Positions 12,119-23,490 of a DNA stretch of 64,000 nt are shown here, piece by piece; within the stretch, counting starts at the first letter, position 1, and every line of letters begins with the position of its first letter. The stretch is from contig VWYX01000080.1 of NCBI GenBank assembly GCA_013396525.1, forward strand, positions 921,893 to 985,892, read 5' to 3'. The stretch comes from Chaetorhynchus papuensis (taxonomy: Eukaryota > Chordata > Aves > Passeriformes > Rhipiduridae). Made by a program: the position numbers and the translations under genes. Under the pieces are notes generated by a model that was not told the DNA's origin, made no database searches, and was given only the letters and a program-made list of their open reading frames with translations.

Positions 12119-13439
12119 TTGCTAATATCTGCAGTTGCATGCAACCAGCAACAAGCCAAATGTATCTCTTGCTTGCCAAAATAATCCATTTCCTTCAATT
12201 TTGTTTTGTCTTTGGACACATAGCTGAATTCTTTTTGTAGTAAAAGGATGTGATGAAGAATGTAGCCTCTTGACACAGGAGTTGGAGAGAAGGCTGTTTG
12301 GGAGTGTAATGTGAGATAGCAACAGGTCTGTCATGCATTTAGCATGACAAATGCATATGAGGACCAAAACATGCAATATGTGCATTGTATCAGTGATGGG
12401 GAGGGCAGGGTGAATCCTATTAACACCTGGGAATACTCCCCTAAGTCTGTCCTCTTCCTATGCATAGCATAGCTCACCTTCCTTTCAAGTTTTTAATAGT
12501 AGTCCTAAAAATGAATGAGTAGTAATAGAATTGGAGTGGTGATCTCCTGTACGACCAAACAAAGCACAGTATCTGTGCTTATTCCCAAAACTTACTTGGA
12601 AGGAGGGTGGAAGATGGGGATCCTTCCCAATTGCGACTGACATATTGAAATAAAGAGAATGAAGTGACCATATGTTTTGGGATTCTGAAGAGATTGTCAT
12701 CACGTCATATATCTGTCTAGCCTGTTAATGACTAATCCAAGCCTCTTCTGTTACACTGTAAATTTCCTGTGCAGAACAGTGTTTCTCAAAGATTACAATA
12801 AATTTGGGATTTCAGCAGTATTTCTGAGGGTGGTGTGTTTACACGGAGTCATCCACCCACCCTGATGCCCTCACCTTTCTTGGAGATTCTTTTTAGTAGA
12901 AGTTTTGTTTTCTTTCCATTTGTTTGAAGAGTCAGATGAGGTTTTGGACTAGTTTCAAGGATGTTAGCAAATGCTGCAGGGTCAGCTGGAGTGATTAGGG
13001 GTTTGTTCTGGGGAGCCCCAGAACTGTCCAAGTGATGGAGATCTCCAGGTTGAATCAGAGAACTCCGACTTGAGCTCATCTGCAACTTGAAAATTTGATG
13101 CTTAAAATTAAAGACTCATATCTATCCTTGCTCTTTCAGGGGCCTCAGCTCAGGTTTCAGGCACTCCCTATCATACTGAGAGTAGGCCCTTGCACTGGAA
13201 TTCCATCGGCATCAATGTGCATCTGTGCCTGAGCTCATATATCACCTATAGTTTGAATTCCACAGACAAAGTAAAACTCCTAAGAGGAAGAAAGCCATCA
13301 GAGTATGTATCAGACACATCTGGTACTGAGACCAAATGAGGCCAATAGCTGCTTACAGCTAACTACCAACACTTTCACTTAGCCCACTTCCAGCCCAAGA
13401 TACCTTTTTTAATTATCATTAAAAAATAACACCAGAGCT

Positions 13440-13880
13440 ACCTCTCTTTTACTGCTCCTAAACATGCTGCTTTCCCTCTATCCCAGTTTTCCTGTGGATT
13501 ACATTCTCATCTTCCTGCAGCTGTCTGCAACTCTCTTTGCAGATTGACTCACCTGCCTCCTTTAAGACCCGATTCAATCCCTTGAGCACACCTTCCTGTG
13601 ACCTTTTGCAGCTAGCTTCCACTTTGCTCCCAGCTTGATTAATTTTGCTTGGTTTTCCTCCTTCTGTGCTCTTATTTGCACATCTCTCTTGTACAATATA
13701 TTTGGCCTTGTCCTCTCTTTACCTTTGTCTCTCTCTTCAGTTCTCTGCCTCCTGCCTTCTATTTACACTCTTTCAAAAGGAATAGGGCTCTCCTTCCTGT
13801 GCTCCAAATCTTCTTCTTTTTTCCTTACAATACAGCCCTTTTCCTGTCCTCTTTTGCAAAGCCTTACTATAATAGATTTC
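13440..13880. other. Pyrimidine-rich tract (plus strand)
   Basis: About 440 bp of the plus strand is strongly biased to C and T. For example 13681-13740 has only 14 purines in 60 bases. The bias is too long and too interrupted to be a microsatellite. Open frames across it (such as 13635-13931) are rich in Leu, Ser and Phe only because of this composition and are not credible genes. Possible readings are a decayed repeat, a strand-biased transcribed region or a conserved splicing-type tract. Confidence 0.6.
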
Positions 13881-13999
13881 TCTCACAGTGACCTTTTGTT
13901 TTCAAAAGTGTTAGTCTGCAAAACTGCTTAGCAGTGAAATCTCAAGGATGTGTGCAATGGTAAAATGAAAAGAATCAAACCTGAGTGCTTGACCCCTGG

Positions 14000-16905
14000 C
14001 TGTGTGTAATGTTCAGTCGTTCCTTCTCCCCCAGGCTTTGCCTGGGTGGTTCAGACCAGTTTTCTCCAAAGCACCTTCACTTCATCTGGGGATGATTCAC
14101 ATCGGGGAGCACACTGAAAAGGAGTGAACATAAGACTGCAACAGTGTTGGCTCTCCCCACATTGTACAATTCTTCACCACCCAATCCCCAACAACCAGAG
14201 AACCTCAGGGCCTGTCATAGACAATGTCAGTGCCAGGTGAAATAAACCACTTTGGTGGAATGTAGAACATTTCTCACTGTTTCAAGCACTTTGAACATAA
14301 AAGTAATTGTGTTTTAGGGCTACAGGAATCCCACGTCAGCCAGGTGATAAATAGCTGCCTGCTGTAGAAGGAACCAGTCAGAAGCAAGGTAGGTTTAGGT
14401 GCATGCACACAAATTTGCTTTAGGGACAAGGATATTCTTCTGACTTTTTTGGACCTCACTGTATAGATTTTTTTCTTACTGTTTTATTATTTGTTCCCTT
14501 ATGGAATGAGCTAGGCACTTTTGACTCAGTGCTTTACAGACATAATCTAATCCACCATGATGATACCTTCTCTATTATCACACATGTGGCTCCTCAAAGC
14601 TACAACTGATCTCAAGACAGACATTTCTTTCTTTCATTCAACACTTTTTCTGTCAAGTTAGTCCATGCTACATTCACACTCAAACATACATGCATAGCAT
14701 ATGGTTGAAAGAAGTGCTGGATTTTCCATGTGCCAAATTTCCATTTAGGCTTTCTTCTGCAACTGAAAGCAGTAATGACTGGATGCTGCTGCTTCATACC
14801 TGTGCCCACATTATACCTCTCTCCTGGGTTTTTTTTAGGTCATGGTCTCGCTCTAAGATCCACAGAATATTGCAGGACTGCCCAGTTTATTACAAACTCA
14901 ATGCCAGGTTGTATTCTGATAATTTACTCATTGACCAGATGGCAAATAAATCTTTAGAAATTATGTCAAGTATCAATGGAAGAAGAGAGACCAGATGGAA
15001 TTATGTTGCTGGCCTCCTGTTGAACAGTCCTGGTTTATATGGTCATAACTACATGAGGGCAAAAACCATTTTTACCAAAAGCAGTGAAAATCTCTCCATT
15101 AGTAGAGAGATCATTATGTGGTGATCATAGTTGGAATGGAAAAGTGTATTTTTTTAGAGCAGTTGATACAGATGGAAAAAATAGACAAGCATTTTTGCAC
15201 AGACTTTTTTTAGGTAAGAAAACAGAAACAAAAAACAAAACACTTCCAATAGCTTGTGAAAATTGGTCTCAGTTTAATTATATTCATGAGCCTGAAAAAA
15301 AAAAAAAGAGGTAGGAGTTAGTAGTCGTAAGATAGGGTGATATTTTAGCAAAGGGAGGAGGAGAGAAGTTCAGTAACTCCTGTGAGAATACAGAAAAAGA
15401 AGTAATTATCTCCTATGGAGCAATGAGGTAGGAGTGATGTTTGGCACAAGGGACATACTAAAATCTTGATCTCATTATATGATTTTTTTGTGGATTAAAG
15501 TTATGAGAGTCAATTCTTAGGCTTGTCTTTTAACGATACCTTGAATGTTTTCCTTGAAGTCCAAGATGTAATGGTTATTTTGTGAATGTTCTGCTAATGG
15601 CAACATAACTCTTCCAGAAGCTCTATTTACATGTCTTGCTTGAAGATTTCTTTTATGTGGAATTTACACGTCTAAAATGTATGTATGGTGAATATCCTGC
15701 TAGATAAGTGATAGATAAAGATTACTGCGCATTCAAGGGGTGATAAATGAGATGCAGAGAAATAAAGAAATATGAAGAAAGGTGAAGAAAGAGGGGAGCC
15801 TCCTCCTAGAGAACAGTGGCAAAGGGAAGGAAACCTTAGCTGCTGCTCTCCATCTTCACAGAAGGGACAAAAGAATGAAAAGGAAGTTAGAAGGGAAAAG
15901 ATGAGATAGCCAAACTCTTGCTCTATAAATGAATCTTGACTAATATTAAAGGTACTCTAATGGTAAGTCTGGGACTTTGAAAAGTGAAGAGCTACATTTA
16001 AGAAAATAAATTCTCCTGGGCACTCATTAATTACTTCCTTCTAACAAGCAGCAGAGGAATGTGAAGCAGCATGACTTAAGAAATTCACCCCATTGTTACA
16101 TGAGGCAATGAAAAAAAAAAGGAGCAAATTCATTAATTCATTGAGACTGGAAGTTTTTTTCAAAGTTTACTTGAAAGTTGTACATTTAAATGTATATGCA
16201 GACTAGTAGAAATATGCTGCAAAAAAATATTTTTCTTCCTTAGTATTCTTTAAGATTTCATTGAAAAATCTGCTTTAAGCACTCTGTTGCTTTCTGGAGG
16301 TCATTCCTCCTTTACTTTCTCTTTTAAACCTTTATTCTAAGGCAGGTCAGAGTGAGTACCTTATCATATCAGTAGTATAGGAATATAAAAACCTGAAGGA
16401 CAATGAATTTAAGTGAACAATGAAAAAAAAGGATAGGCATTTAGTGGGCTTGGTTTGTAGCAGCATCTAAGATTTAAGCTTTCTGGGAACATAGATAAGC
16501 AGGTCCTTCCTCTCTGTTCTCTCTTCACCAGAACTGAGGAGATACATTTGTTGTGGGTTTCCCTTCAAGTGTTGTTTATGAGGTAATTCTGTGCTTTTGT
16601 GAGGGGAGAAAAATAGAGAAACATTGTCTGCTTAGAGAGAATGTTCCAGAGGGATTTGAAATTCCACTAAAGTGGATGCAATATTGGATGTAAATGAGAG
16701 GACAAGTGGGCCTTTGTAGCTACTACCAAGCAAAAACACCCTGGATATTACAGAGTATGGGGAAACACCATTGCTTTTAAAAGTGCCAACTTGACCCCTG
16801 CTGTTCTTATTCACTGTGAAATTGTCAATAAGCAATTTTTACTCTTTCATCAAGCATGATATGAATTCAGAGTAAAAAAATAAGAGAGAGAGCAGTGTTA
16901 GACTA
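14000..16905. other. Non-coding DNA
   Basis: The longest open run of the window lies here (plus strand, about 14690-15124, 144 codons). It has no recognisable motif, overlaps other frames and is near the chance maximum. A run of 13 A occurs at 15295-15307. No repeat family was recognised. Confidence 0.55.
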
Positions 16906-17035
16906 ATCAAAATAACGTCCTTATTTTGATGAGCTTAATAAGCCAAAAACGCATCTTAATTACTTTGCTTTAAATCAGGTGCTAAAAAAAGTATCTCTGT
17001 TCTAAGTGGGACCTCAGATTAACTAATTAGTTAAT
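16906..17035. promoter_or_regulatory. Cluster of palindromes with TAAT-type cores (candidate regulatory element)
   Basis: Three self-complementary elements lie within 130 bp. The first is a hairpin with perfect 10-bp arms and a 5-base loop (16906-16915 and 16921-16930, arm 'atcaaaataa'). The second is 'gcttaataagc' (16933-16943). The third is a perfect 18-bp palindrome, 'attaactaattagttaat' (17018-17035), centred on TAATTA. A further 'ttaatta' lies between them near 16955. TAATTA is the core bound by many homeodomain proteins, so paired binding is plausible. This is inference from motif form only; AT-rich DNA generates such motifs by chance. Confidence 0.3.
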
Positions 17036-19560
17036 GTTTGCAAAGTGTGGTGAATATGAGGAGAGAGAGGGAGTTTTTTCTGCAGTGCAGGATCTGTGCT
17101 TAGTCTGGGGGAGTGTGGTCTCAGCTGAGGCCCTGTCTGGAGTCTAGGTTTGCATATAGGAGAGGATATAACTTGGTGGTTACAGTCAGCTGTTGCCAAA
17201 ACATCATGGTTCGGAGCTGAACTCTGCTATTTATGTACTGTGACTGGCAGCAAGTCTGTTTTGTTCCACTATTATAGCAGAAGAGTTAAAGCAGACTACT
17301 TTGGTAGGGCAGTAAAGTTCAGTCAGCTGATGTGTGTGATGCTCGTGAAAGGCCATTGAGTGATACTGAGCGTGAATTTAATCTCTTTATATCAACTGTG
17401 ATCAAATGCAGTCCTAAGGATTGTGCTGGTAGGGTGAGGGAGGATAACGAGTTCTCTGTGGCTTTCACAATGCCACGTGCCTGCATGAAAACAGTTAGCT
17501 CTTTTGTTTTGTTAGCATACCAAATTGCTTTGATTTGCAGATGTACAGCTGAGGTGAAGTGGCCACCGTACACAGGGAAGGATGGAAAGGATTAAAAGCA
17601 GAAGAGATTGAGAGGCAGCTCTCAGTGACAGGCAAGAAGCACAGATTGAAAAATGAGGGAAGGCATCAGGTGGGTTATAACACGGGAAAGGGCAAAGGGG
17701 GGAACATGTACTTAATAACAGTACAACAATTAATCTTCAATTCCTTCCTTGGCAAATGACAACACATTACTAGAAATTGTTTTCTCTCTGAGAACTACTC
17801 AGAAATAGACTGGGAGGGGAAAATTCATGGATATTTTACTGTTATGGAGTAATCTGAGCACTTGTGAAGGATAGCAGAAGGAATTTTTCTGCTTGTTGAT
17901 ACTGTGTAGATCGAAGGCATTATAACAAAGCAGGTAGGTTCATGTACCACTAAACTGGCTCTTTCTCACATCCAGATGAGAAGATGACGTTTGCTGTATT
18001 TTGTGCAAAAATTTGTGACTGCTTGTTCTAGTTGCTTTCCCCTTTGATGATCTGCCTCTCCTTCTTCCCTGTGCTAGGCAGCCTGCGCCCCTGACTCACC
18101 ACTGGCTGCTGCAGAACTGACATACATGTGTCAGGATTCTTGGTGACTGCCTCAGAGTTTGTGTTCCTGCCCAGCTGAGGACATCTGTTCCTCATTAGAT
18201 TTATCTGTGAAGTCAGAAACTAGCTTGGTCTCAGGCTCCTTCACAAAATTACCAAGTAAAACATAAAGTACTAGTGCCAAAACAGTGTTCTGTGATGTCC
18301 GACTGACAGTAGCTTGAATTAAAGAATCCAAGCCACAGCTCTTTTCCATATCCATTTACTCACTTCTTTGTATGCAGTATCATGCATTTCTCATAATTAA
18401 TCTTATTTTCTACTATAAGTTTAATTTTCATTACTACTCAAGTTCATTAAAATGAAGGAAAACTTCATTTCCCATCTACAAAATACTGTTTTACAACGTT
18501 TACTATTTTAAATTCCTAAAATGTATTTAATTTATTAGTAATTTCTCCACTCTGAGGAGCTCCATGTATGTTCAAGTACAAAAAAGAAACTTCTACTATA
18601 TTTTGTCCATTTATGAAAATTTCATACAATATTCCAATGAAAGCATGCATGATATATTAAACACAGTTACTGATTAATTGATTTCAGGATTATTTCCCTT
18701 TCATTCTTAATATTTTTCTTTGCCTCAGTAAGGGGTGTTGCATGCTGCTAGAGGCTTTCTTTGGTTTGGAAACAATCATTCCTATCTCTATACTTCAGTA
18801 TCTCATCATTTAAAATTCAACAGTGCCTACAAATAGCATCTAATATGCATTATTATGGATTTGTCAGCAATTAATTTCATCTTTTATTATATTGACAATT
18901 TATCTACCTTTTTTTCCCAACTGATCTTTAGACCTGACTAATCTAATTACTCTTTTGTTCTTCAAAGCTGAGAACAACTTGACTCATCTGAGGAAACCAG
19001 GACCACTGAAATGGTGACAGAGAATGAAGCTGGCTAACAGGGAGAATAAATTCAGGTTACTTCAGTATCCTTTCCTTGAAAGGATACCTTCTTAAAATTT
19101 TAGTTTTATATTTTAGTTATGTTCTGGCATGTACTCAAAAGGAAGAATATGCCATGTTCACAGAAAGCAGTAATTTAGAATTCACAGTCATGTGGATTCA
19201 CACTGGAAACACCAGCCAGCCAGAGTGATGAGAAAGTACAGCGACATCAGGGATCCTTACTCTTCCATGGCGTAAAAACTAAACTGTGAAAACTGTAGTG
19301 CTTTGATGTGAGTCACGTTAGAGTTTGACTGTCTTCCTGTGCACAGAGAGATGAGGCTGAGTATTTCTTTTGCCTACCCATCCTCCTAATTATGGTGAAT
19401 GTAAGTTCAATGGGAACCCTGCAGAGCGAAGGGATCAGACTATCCTGAAGTCCACACATCCCCATATCCCAACTTCCACATGGATATTGGGGAGGTTCAA
19501 ATACTCATACATGGACAAAACCCATCCCCACAATTCCCACCACAAACACAGGACAGGGAC
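17036..19560. other. Non-coding DNA
   Basis: No gene was recognised. A minus-strand frame at 18152-18355 (67 codons, starting at ATG) has a mixed, protein-like composition ending GQEHKL, but it is short and matches no family I know. The stretch 18360-18960 is very AT-rich. Confidence 0.5.
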
Positions 19561-19830
19561 CAATGTTACAGCTTCACCCTTCTTACTCTTTTTCTCTTCT
19601 TCTAGTCTTCATCCTTTTGTCTCACAGTAAGTTCTTTGATCCCTACTCATTTACTCCCAGTGTCTCACTTTACTTCTTTGCCTCAGCTTTTGTACCCCTG
19701 CCCATACTCTTTTTTTTCTTCCTCAGTCCACCATGAAAGTATTCCTCTACTTACCTTTCTAAAAAGGGCCTACTTCCCTATCTTCCCTCTAAAGAGTGTA
19801 TCTCTCCTTTGTTGTTGTGTGGGCTCCAGT
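19561..19830. other. Second pyrimidine-rich tract with splice-acceptor-like strings
   Basis: This is a further C/T-biased stretch of the plus strand (12 purines in 60 bases at 19561-19620). It contains two strings that resemble vertebrate 3' splice sites, ending at AG 19604-19605 and AG 19725-19726. The second is followed by 'tccaccatg', which resembles a translation-start context but opens a frame of only nine codons. I see no matching donor or coding frame. Acceptor-like strings are expected by chance in such tracts. Confidence 0.4.
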
Positions 19831-20790
19831 AACATTTGGAAGACGCGAAGAATCTGGCAAACACAAAATGAAACATACAGCATATGAAACAATAATAGGC
19901 ATTGTTTGCAACTAAGAGTAATTTTACAAATTAAGAAAATACATCAATTTTTAAATTGGTAATTTTAAAATGGCCCCTTTAAGTAATTCCAGTTTTCCTT
20001 TGAATGATATTAAAAAATCTGACAAAGTGCTGCTAGCGTGAGGTGTGCTGTCAGGGGACATGACAGTGATAAGTTTTGAAGACAAAGAGGTTTGATGAAG
20101 TAGAGCACATTTTCTTTGTTTCTGCTTAATTTGATGCAGCAGGAGATATAAATATGGCTCTTGGTATCTTGGTTCAAAGAAAAGGAACATAGCAATCTCT
20201 TCTCACACAAAATAAAACTCAGGTGAGCCATTACCTGCAAACAGATCTGGAAGTTTTGATAGCTACTTACTTTTTATCTGAGGTGTGCTTGTCAACCCCA
20301 CATTCAGATCAATTTAATCGCATTTTAGCTTAATGTGATAAGGAAGAAATATTTTTTAGGAGAACCAGAAGTCAGGCTCAAGACAGTTTCTGCTTTTAGC
20401 AAACCAGGCAGTTGGTAGCTGATCTCTTGCACATTTGGTCCACAGTACCAGCACACATAATTTTCAAGTGCCTTGTCAGGACAGATCCAATGACAGAACA
20501 ACAGTAGTAAGTCAATACACATGTTCAGGGCTGTCAGAGGCAGAGCAAAGAAGACTTGTACAGACTGGGGTTTGTAGAACTGTGGTATTTTTCCTCTGAC
20601 ACAGAAATGTGATGTTCTCTCCTGTCTCCCAGGAGATGAGTTTGATTTAAGGAGTGAAGAATTCATTCTCAATAGCTATTGTGTTGAGGGAGAGATTCTC
20701 AACAATCCTCAGGATGGTGTCTGAGCAAGAGATGTGTACTTCACTTCAGGTGATGTAATTCAAAACAGACTATAATAATCTTAGGAAAGT

Positions 20791-20806
20791 AAAAAAAAAA
20801 AAAAAA
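20791..20806. repeat. Poly-A run, 16 A
   Basis: Sixteen consecutive A residues. No recognisable retroposed gene or element is seen upstream, and I could not find flanking target-site duplications by eye. Confidence 0.8.
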
Positions 20807-21696
20807 GTAGCAATCAAAGAAATTTAATAATCTACAGACAATATCCACTGCAGCCTGAGGAGTTTATCAAATTAGCTATATTTTTTATTATCAGCATTAT
20901 TAATTAATTGATTAAAAGAAATCAATGTAGCTAGTGAAACAATACACTTAGCAGATCTCTCAGATATCGCAGACAAGAAAAAAGAAGCAGTGACTATCTA
21001 AACCACATAGTTCACATACCATCTTTAATCTGAATATTTTTCACATATGCTATTAGTTTGTGGAAATGTGAATAAGTAGCAAAATGAAAAATACAAAAAA
21101 GGCTAAATTTATCTCAATTATATGTGGTTTGCAGGCTGGGGACTAACTTTCTGCTTTTCAGTGTTTCCTTACTTTTGTACTTTTTCTTATTGTAAATATT
21201 TCAGAGACTTTCTGAGCTAATGGCATGCCTGATTTTTTCCAAAAGGTCCTTCTAAGTTCTCAGCAGGGAGCTTATACTTATCAATACCCTCTTCTTTAAC
21301 CACCTATTTTCAGGGAATCACTGCTTTCAAAAACCACCAGGTTTGAGCTGAAGCTGTGTTTTTCCATGGAAGACAGAAAATGCACCAGTCACACAAATTT
21401 CTCCTGTAAGCTCCATGCTCGAATTCTCTGCACAGGAATGAGATGTCATGTTAAGTTCCATACCTGAGAAATGTTTCATCCTTTGTTGAGTCTGCCAAAA
21501 AATAGTCAATTAATGCTAGAGGTGAGCATAACCTACCCTCTAGAAACTAGTAGCAGACAGACAGACATAATATCATACAGTTCAATATTGCTCTAGCAAA
21601 TAATGCAACCATGCTGATTGAATATTCCCATATAAACCCCACCTCTCAGGAAATTCTGCCCTAGAAGAATGACTTTTCAATGCCACGAGCAAGTGC

Positions 21697-21714
21697 AAAA
21701 AAAAAAAAAAAAAA
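21697..21714. repeat. Poly-A run, 18 A
   Basis: Eighteen consecutive A residues. As with the run about 900 bp upstream, no recognisable processed transcript precedes it, so it is recorded as a simple homopolymer that may be length-polymorphic or mis-sized in the assembly. Confidence 0.8.
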
Positions 21715-23340
21715 TCCTCCATACCCCCTTTTTCATGTATAGAAACAATGTACAGATGAGGCAGAAATTGAATCTAACTCAATACTTTCTTCAAATTCTC
21801 TCAACCCTTTAGGTGATCCCAGCTGAAAAGCCCTGAAGCTCCACTCCACCTGCTGGGATCCAACCTATCGGGAATCCATCTTCTGGTGTTGGCTGCAGCC
21901 TTCCATTGAACAGTCACTGTCACAGCTAAGCTTGTGAAGATTCTTTGAGAAATCTCTTCAGATGTGTGGACTGTGGGAACTCAGATTGGTGAGGACAGTG
22001 CCTGACAGTACCACAGAGGCTCTCTGTAATTACTCACACCAGCCTCACTCATAGGTTTGGAGAGAGAACTGTTAAAAGATTAGGCTGACAATTTTTCTTG
22101 CTACCTATAGGTCCTCAGATACCATGAAAAAGGGCAAAGAAATATGTTCGTGAAAGTGGTGACCATTTTTTACCCACGAAAGGAAGCATTGGCTATAGAA
22201 AAGCATTGATAGCAGATGAGCAAAATAGCAGAAGGAATTTAAAAGTAGATGCACAGAAGGAAGTGTGGCCTTCTTTATGTTAATTTTCTCATGCTCAGAA
22301 GCTGAATAAGGAAGGTCTTTGACTACATCTTGTAATGAATGTACACTTTTTTAGATCATCACCTATGTTTTATACACCTATTTCTGTAATGTTAATTGCA
22401 GCACTGGGCTTTGAGGCAAGGTGAAATGAGGTCTCCTTACTAGGCTAAGTTTTACTAAAGCAGCTTCTAGTAGGAAAAAGTAAGAGTGGCAGAAGTTTGC
22501 TTCAGTATGGAAGAAATAAAATTTAAAGTGAAATTAGTATAGCAAAACCATAAATTGTGCCAGCTGCAGAGCTTTATTTGCTAAGCAGCCTGATTCAACC
22601 TGGTACAGGTTCTGTTGCTTATCAGCAGCTCAGTGTTTGAAATCCCAGCCATTGTCACAGGACAGTTTGTCATTGCTTTAGCTCACAAACCTCCGTTCCA
22701 TGGGACCCTCCAGTACTGCTAATGAGCTAAAATAAGGAAAGGCACCATGTCTTTAACTCACAAAGGGAATCAAAATGCAAAACCGCGTCAAATTATGAAT
22801 GAATAGAATTCATAATCCTGCAGAGACAAAGTAGAAGCTTCTGGTAGAAGCTAACAGGATTAAAGAAGACCTAGAAATACTTTCCTGTTTAAAGGACAAT
22901 TGTGAGAGGTGCTTTTCTCAGTGAACTTAATTTTTTCTACCAGAAATTCATGTTGAACTCTTCTGTTTGGGAAGAAAACTTGAATGCAAATAGCTGCAGA
23001 ATATACTGGCATGTATATGCTAGTATGGGGGAGGGGGCTGTTCCCAAAAATGGGACTTGTACCCACTTCCCACAACAGTCAAACCAGGTATACGATTTTT
23101 ATGTAATATTGTATCAGGTGTGCATTCATGAAGCTTGTTGCATCTGTTCAGTCTGAAGAACAGGAGGTTAAAGAGGTATCAGATTGTAGTTTTCAGTTAC
23201 CAAGTAGATGGCTGTGGAGAAAATACATGGAAAAAGGTCAGTGACTTTTTGAAAGTGCACAGCAGAAGGAGTAGAGGCAACACTCACAGAAAGGGAAATT
23301 CCAAAGAGGAGGTAAAAATTCCCCAAAAGCAGTGTGCTTA

Positions 23341-23490
23341 AACACTGAACCCAGATGCCCAGAGAGGTTGTGGAATCCCTTCCAATGAACTCAGAACTCC
23401 TGGGTACAAGTCCCAGAGCTGCTCTGACTGAGCAGGTAACTGTGCTGTGAGAAGGTTTATCATGTCCTCCAAAAGTCCCTTCCAAGAAAG
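23341..23490 (+). mobile_element. CR1 LINE fragment, lacking its tail
   Basis: A short plus-strand CR1 relic, recognised from 'gcccagagaggttgtgg' at about 23356 and from 'gtcccttccaa' near 23475, in the order and spacing expected near the CR1 3' end. Unlike the other copies, the octamer tail after 'cccttccaa' is missing or eroded and replaced by AT-rich sequence. The similarity between the two landmarks is loose, so the copy is probably old. Both ends are approximate. Confidence 0.75.

Noticed and set aside
13635..13931. 98-codon Leu/Ser-rich frame as a signal-peptide or membrane protein
   Set aside because: The composition is produced entirely by the pyrimidine-rich tract.
14690..15124. Longest open run (144 codons, plus strand) as a gene
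   Set aside because: It has no motifs, overlaps other frames, and has a length close to the chance maximum for 64 kb of DNA with a stop about every 15 codons.
20791..21714. Two poly-A runs as tails of processed pseudogenes
   Set aside because: No recognisable transcript precedes either run, and no target-site duplications could be found by eye.
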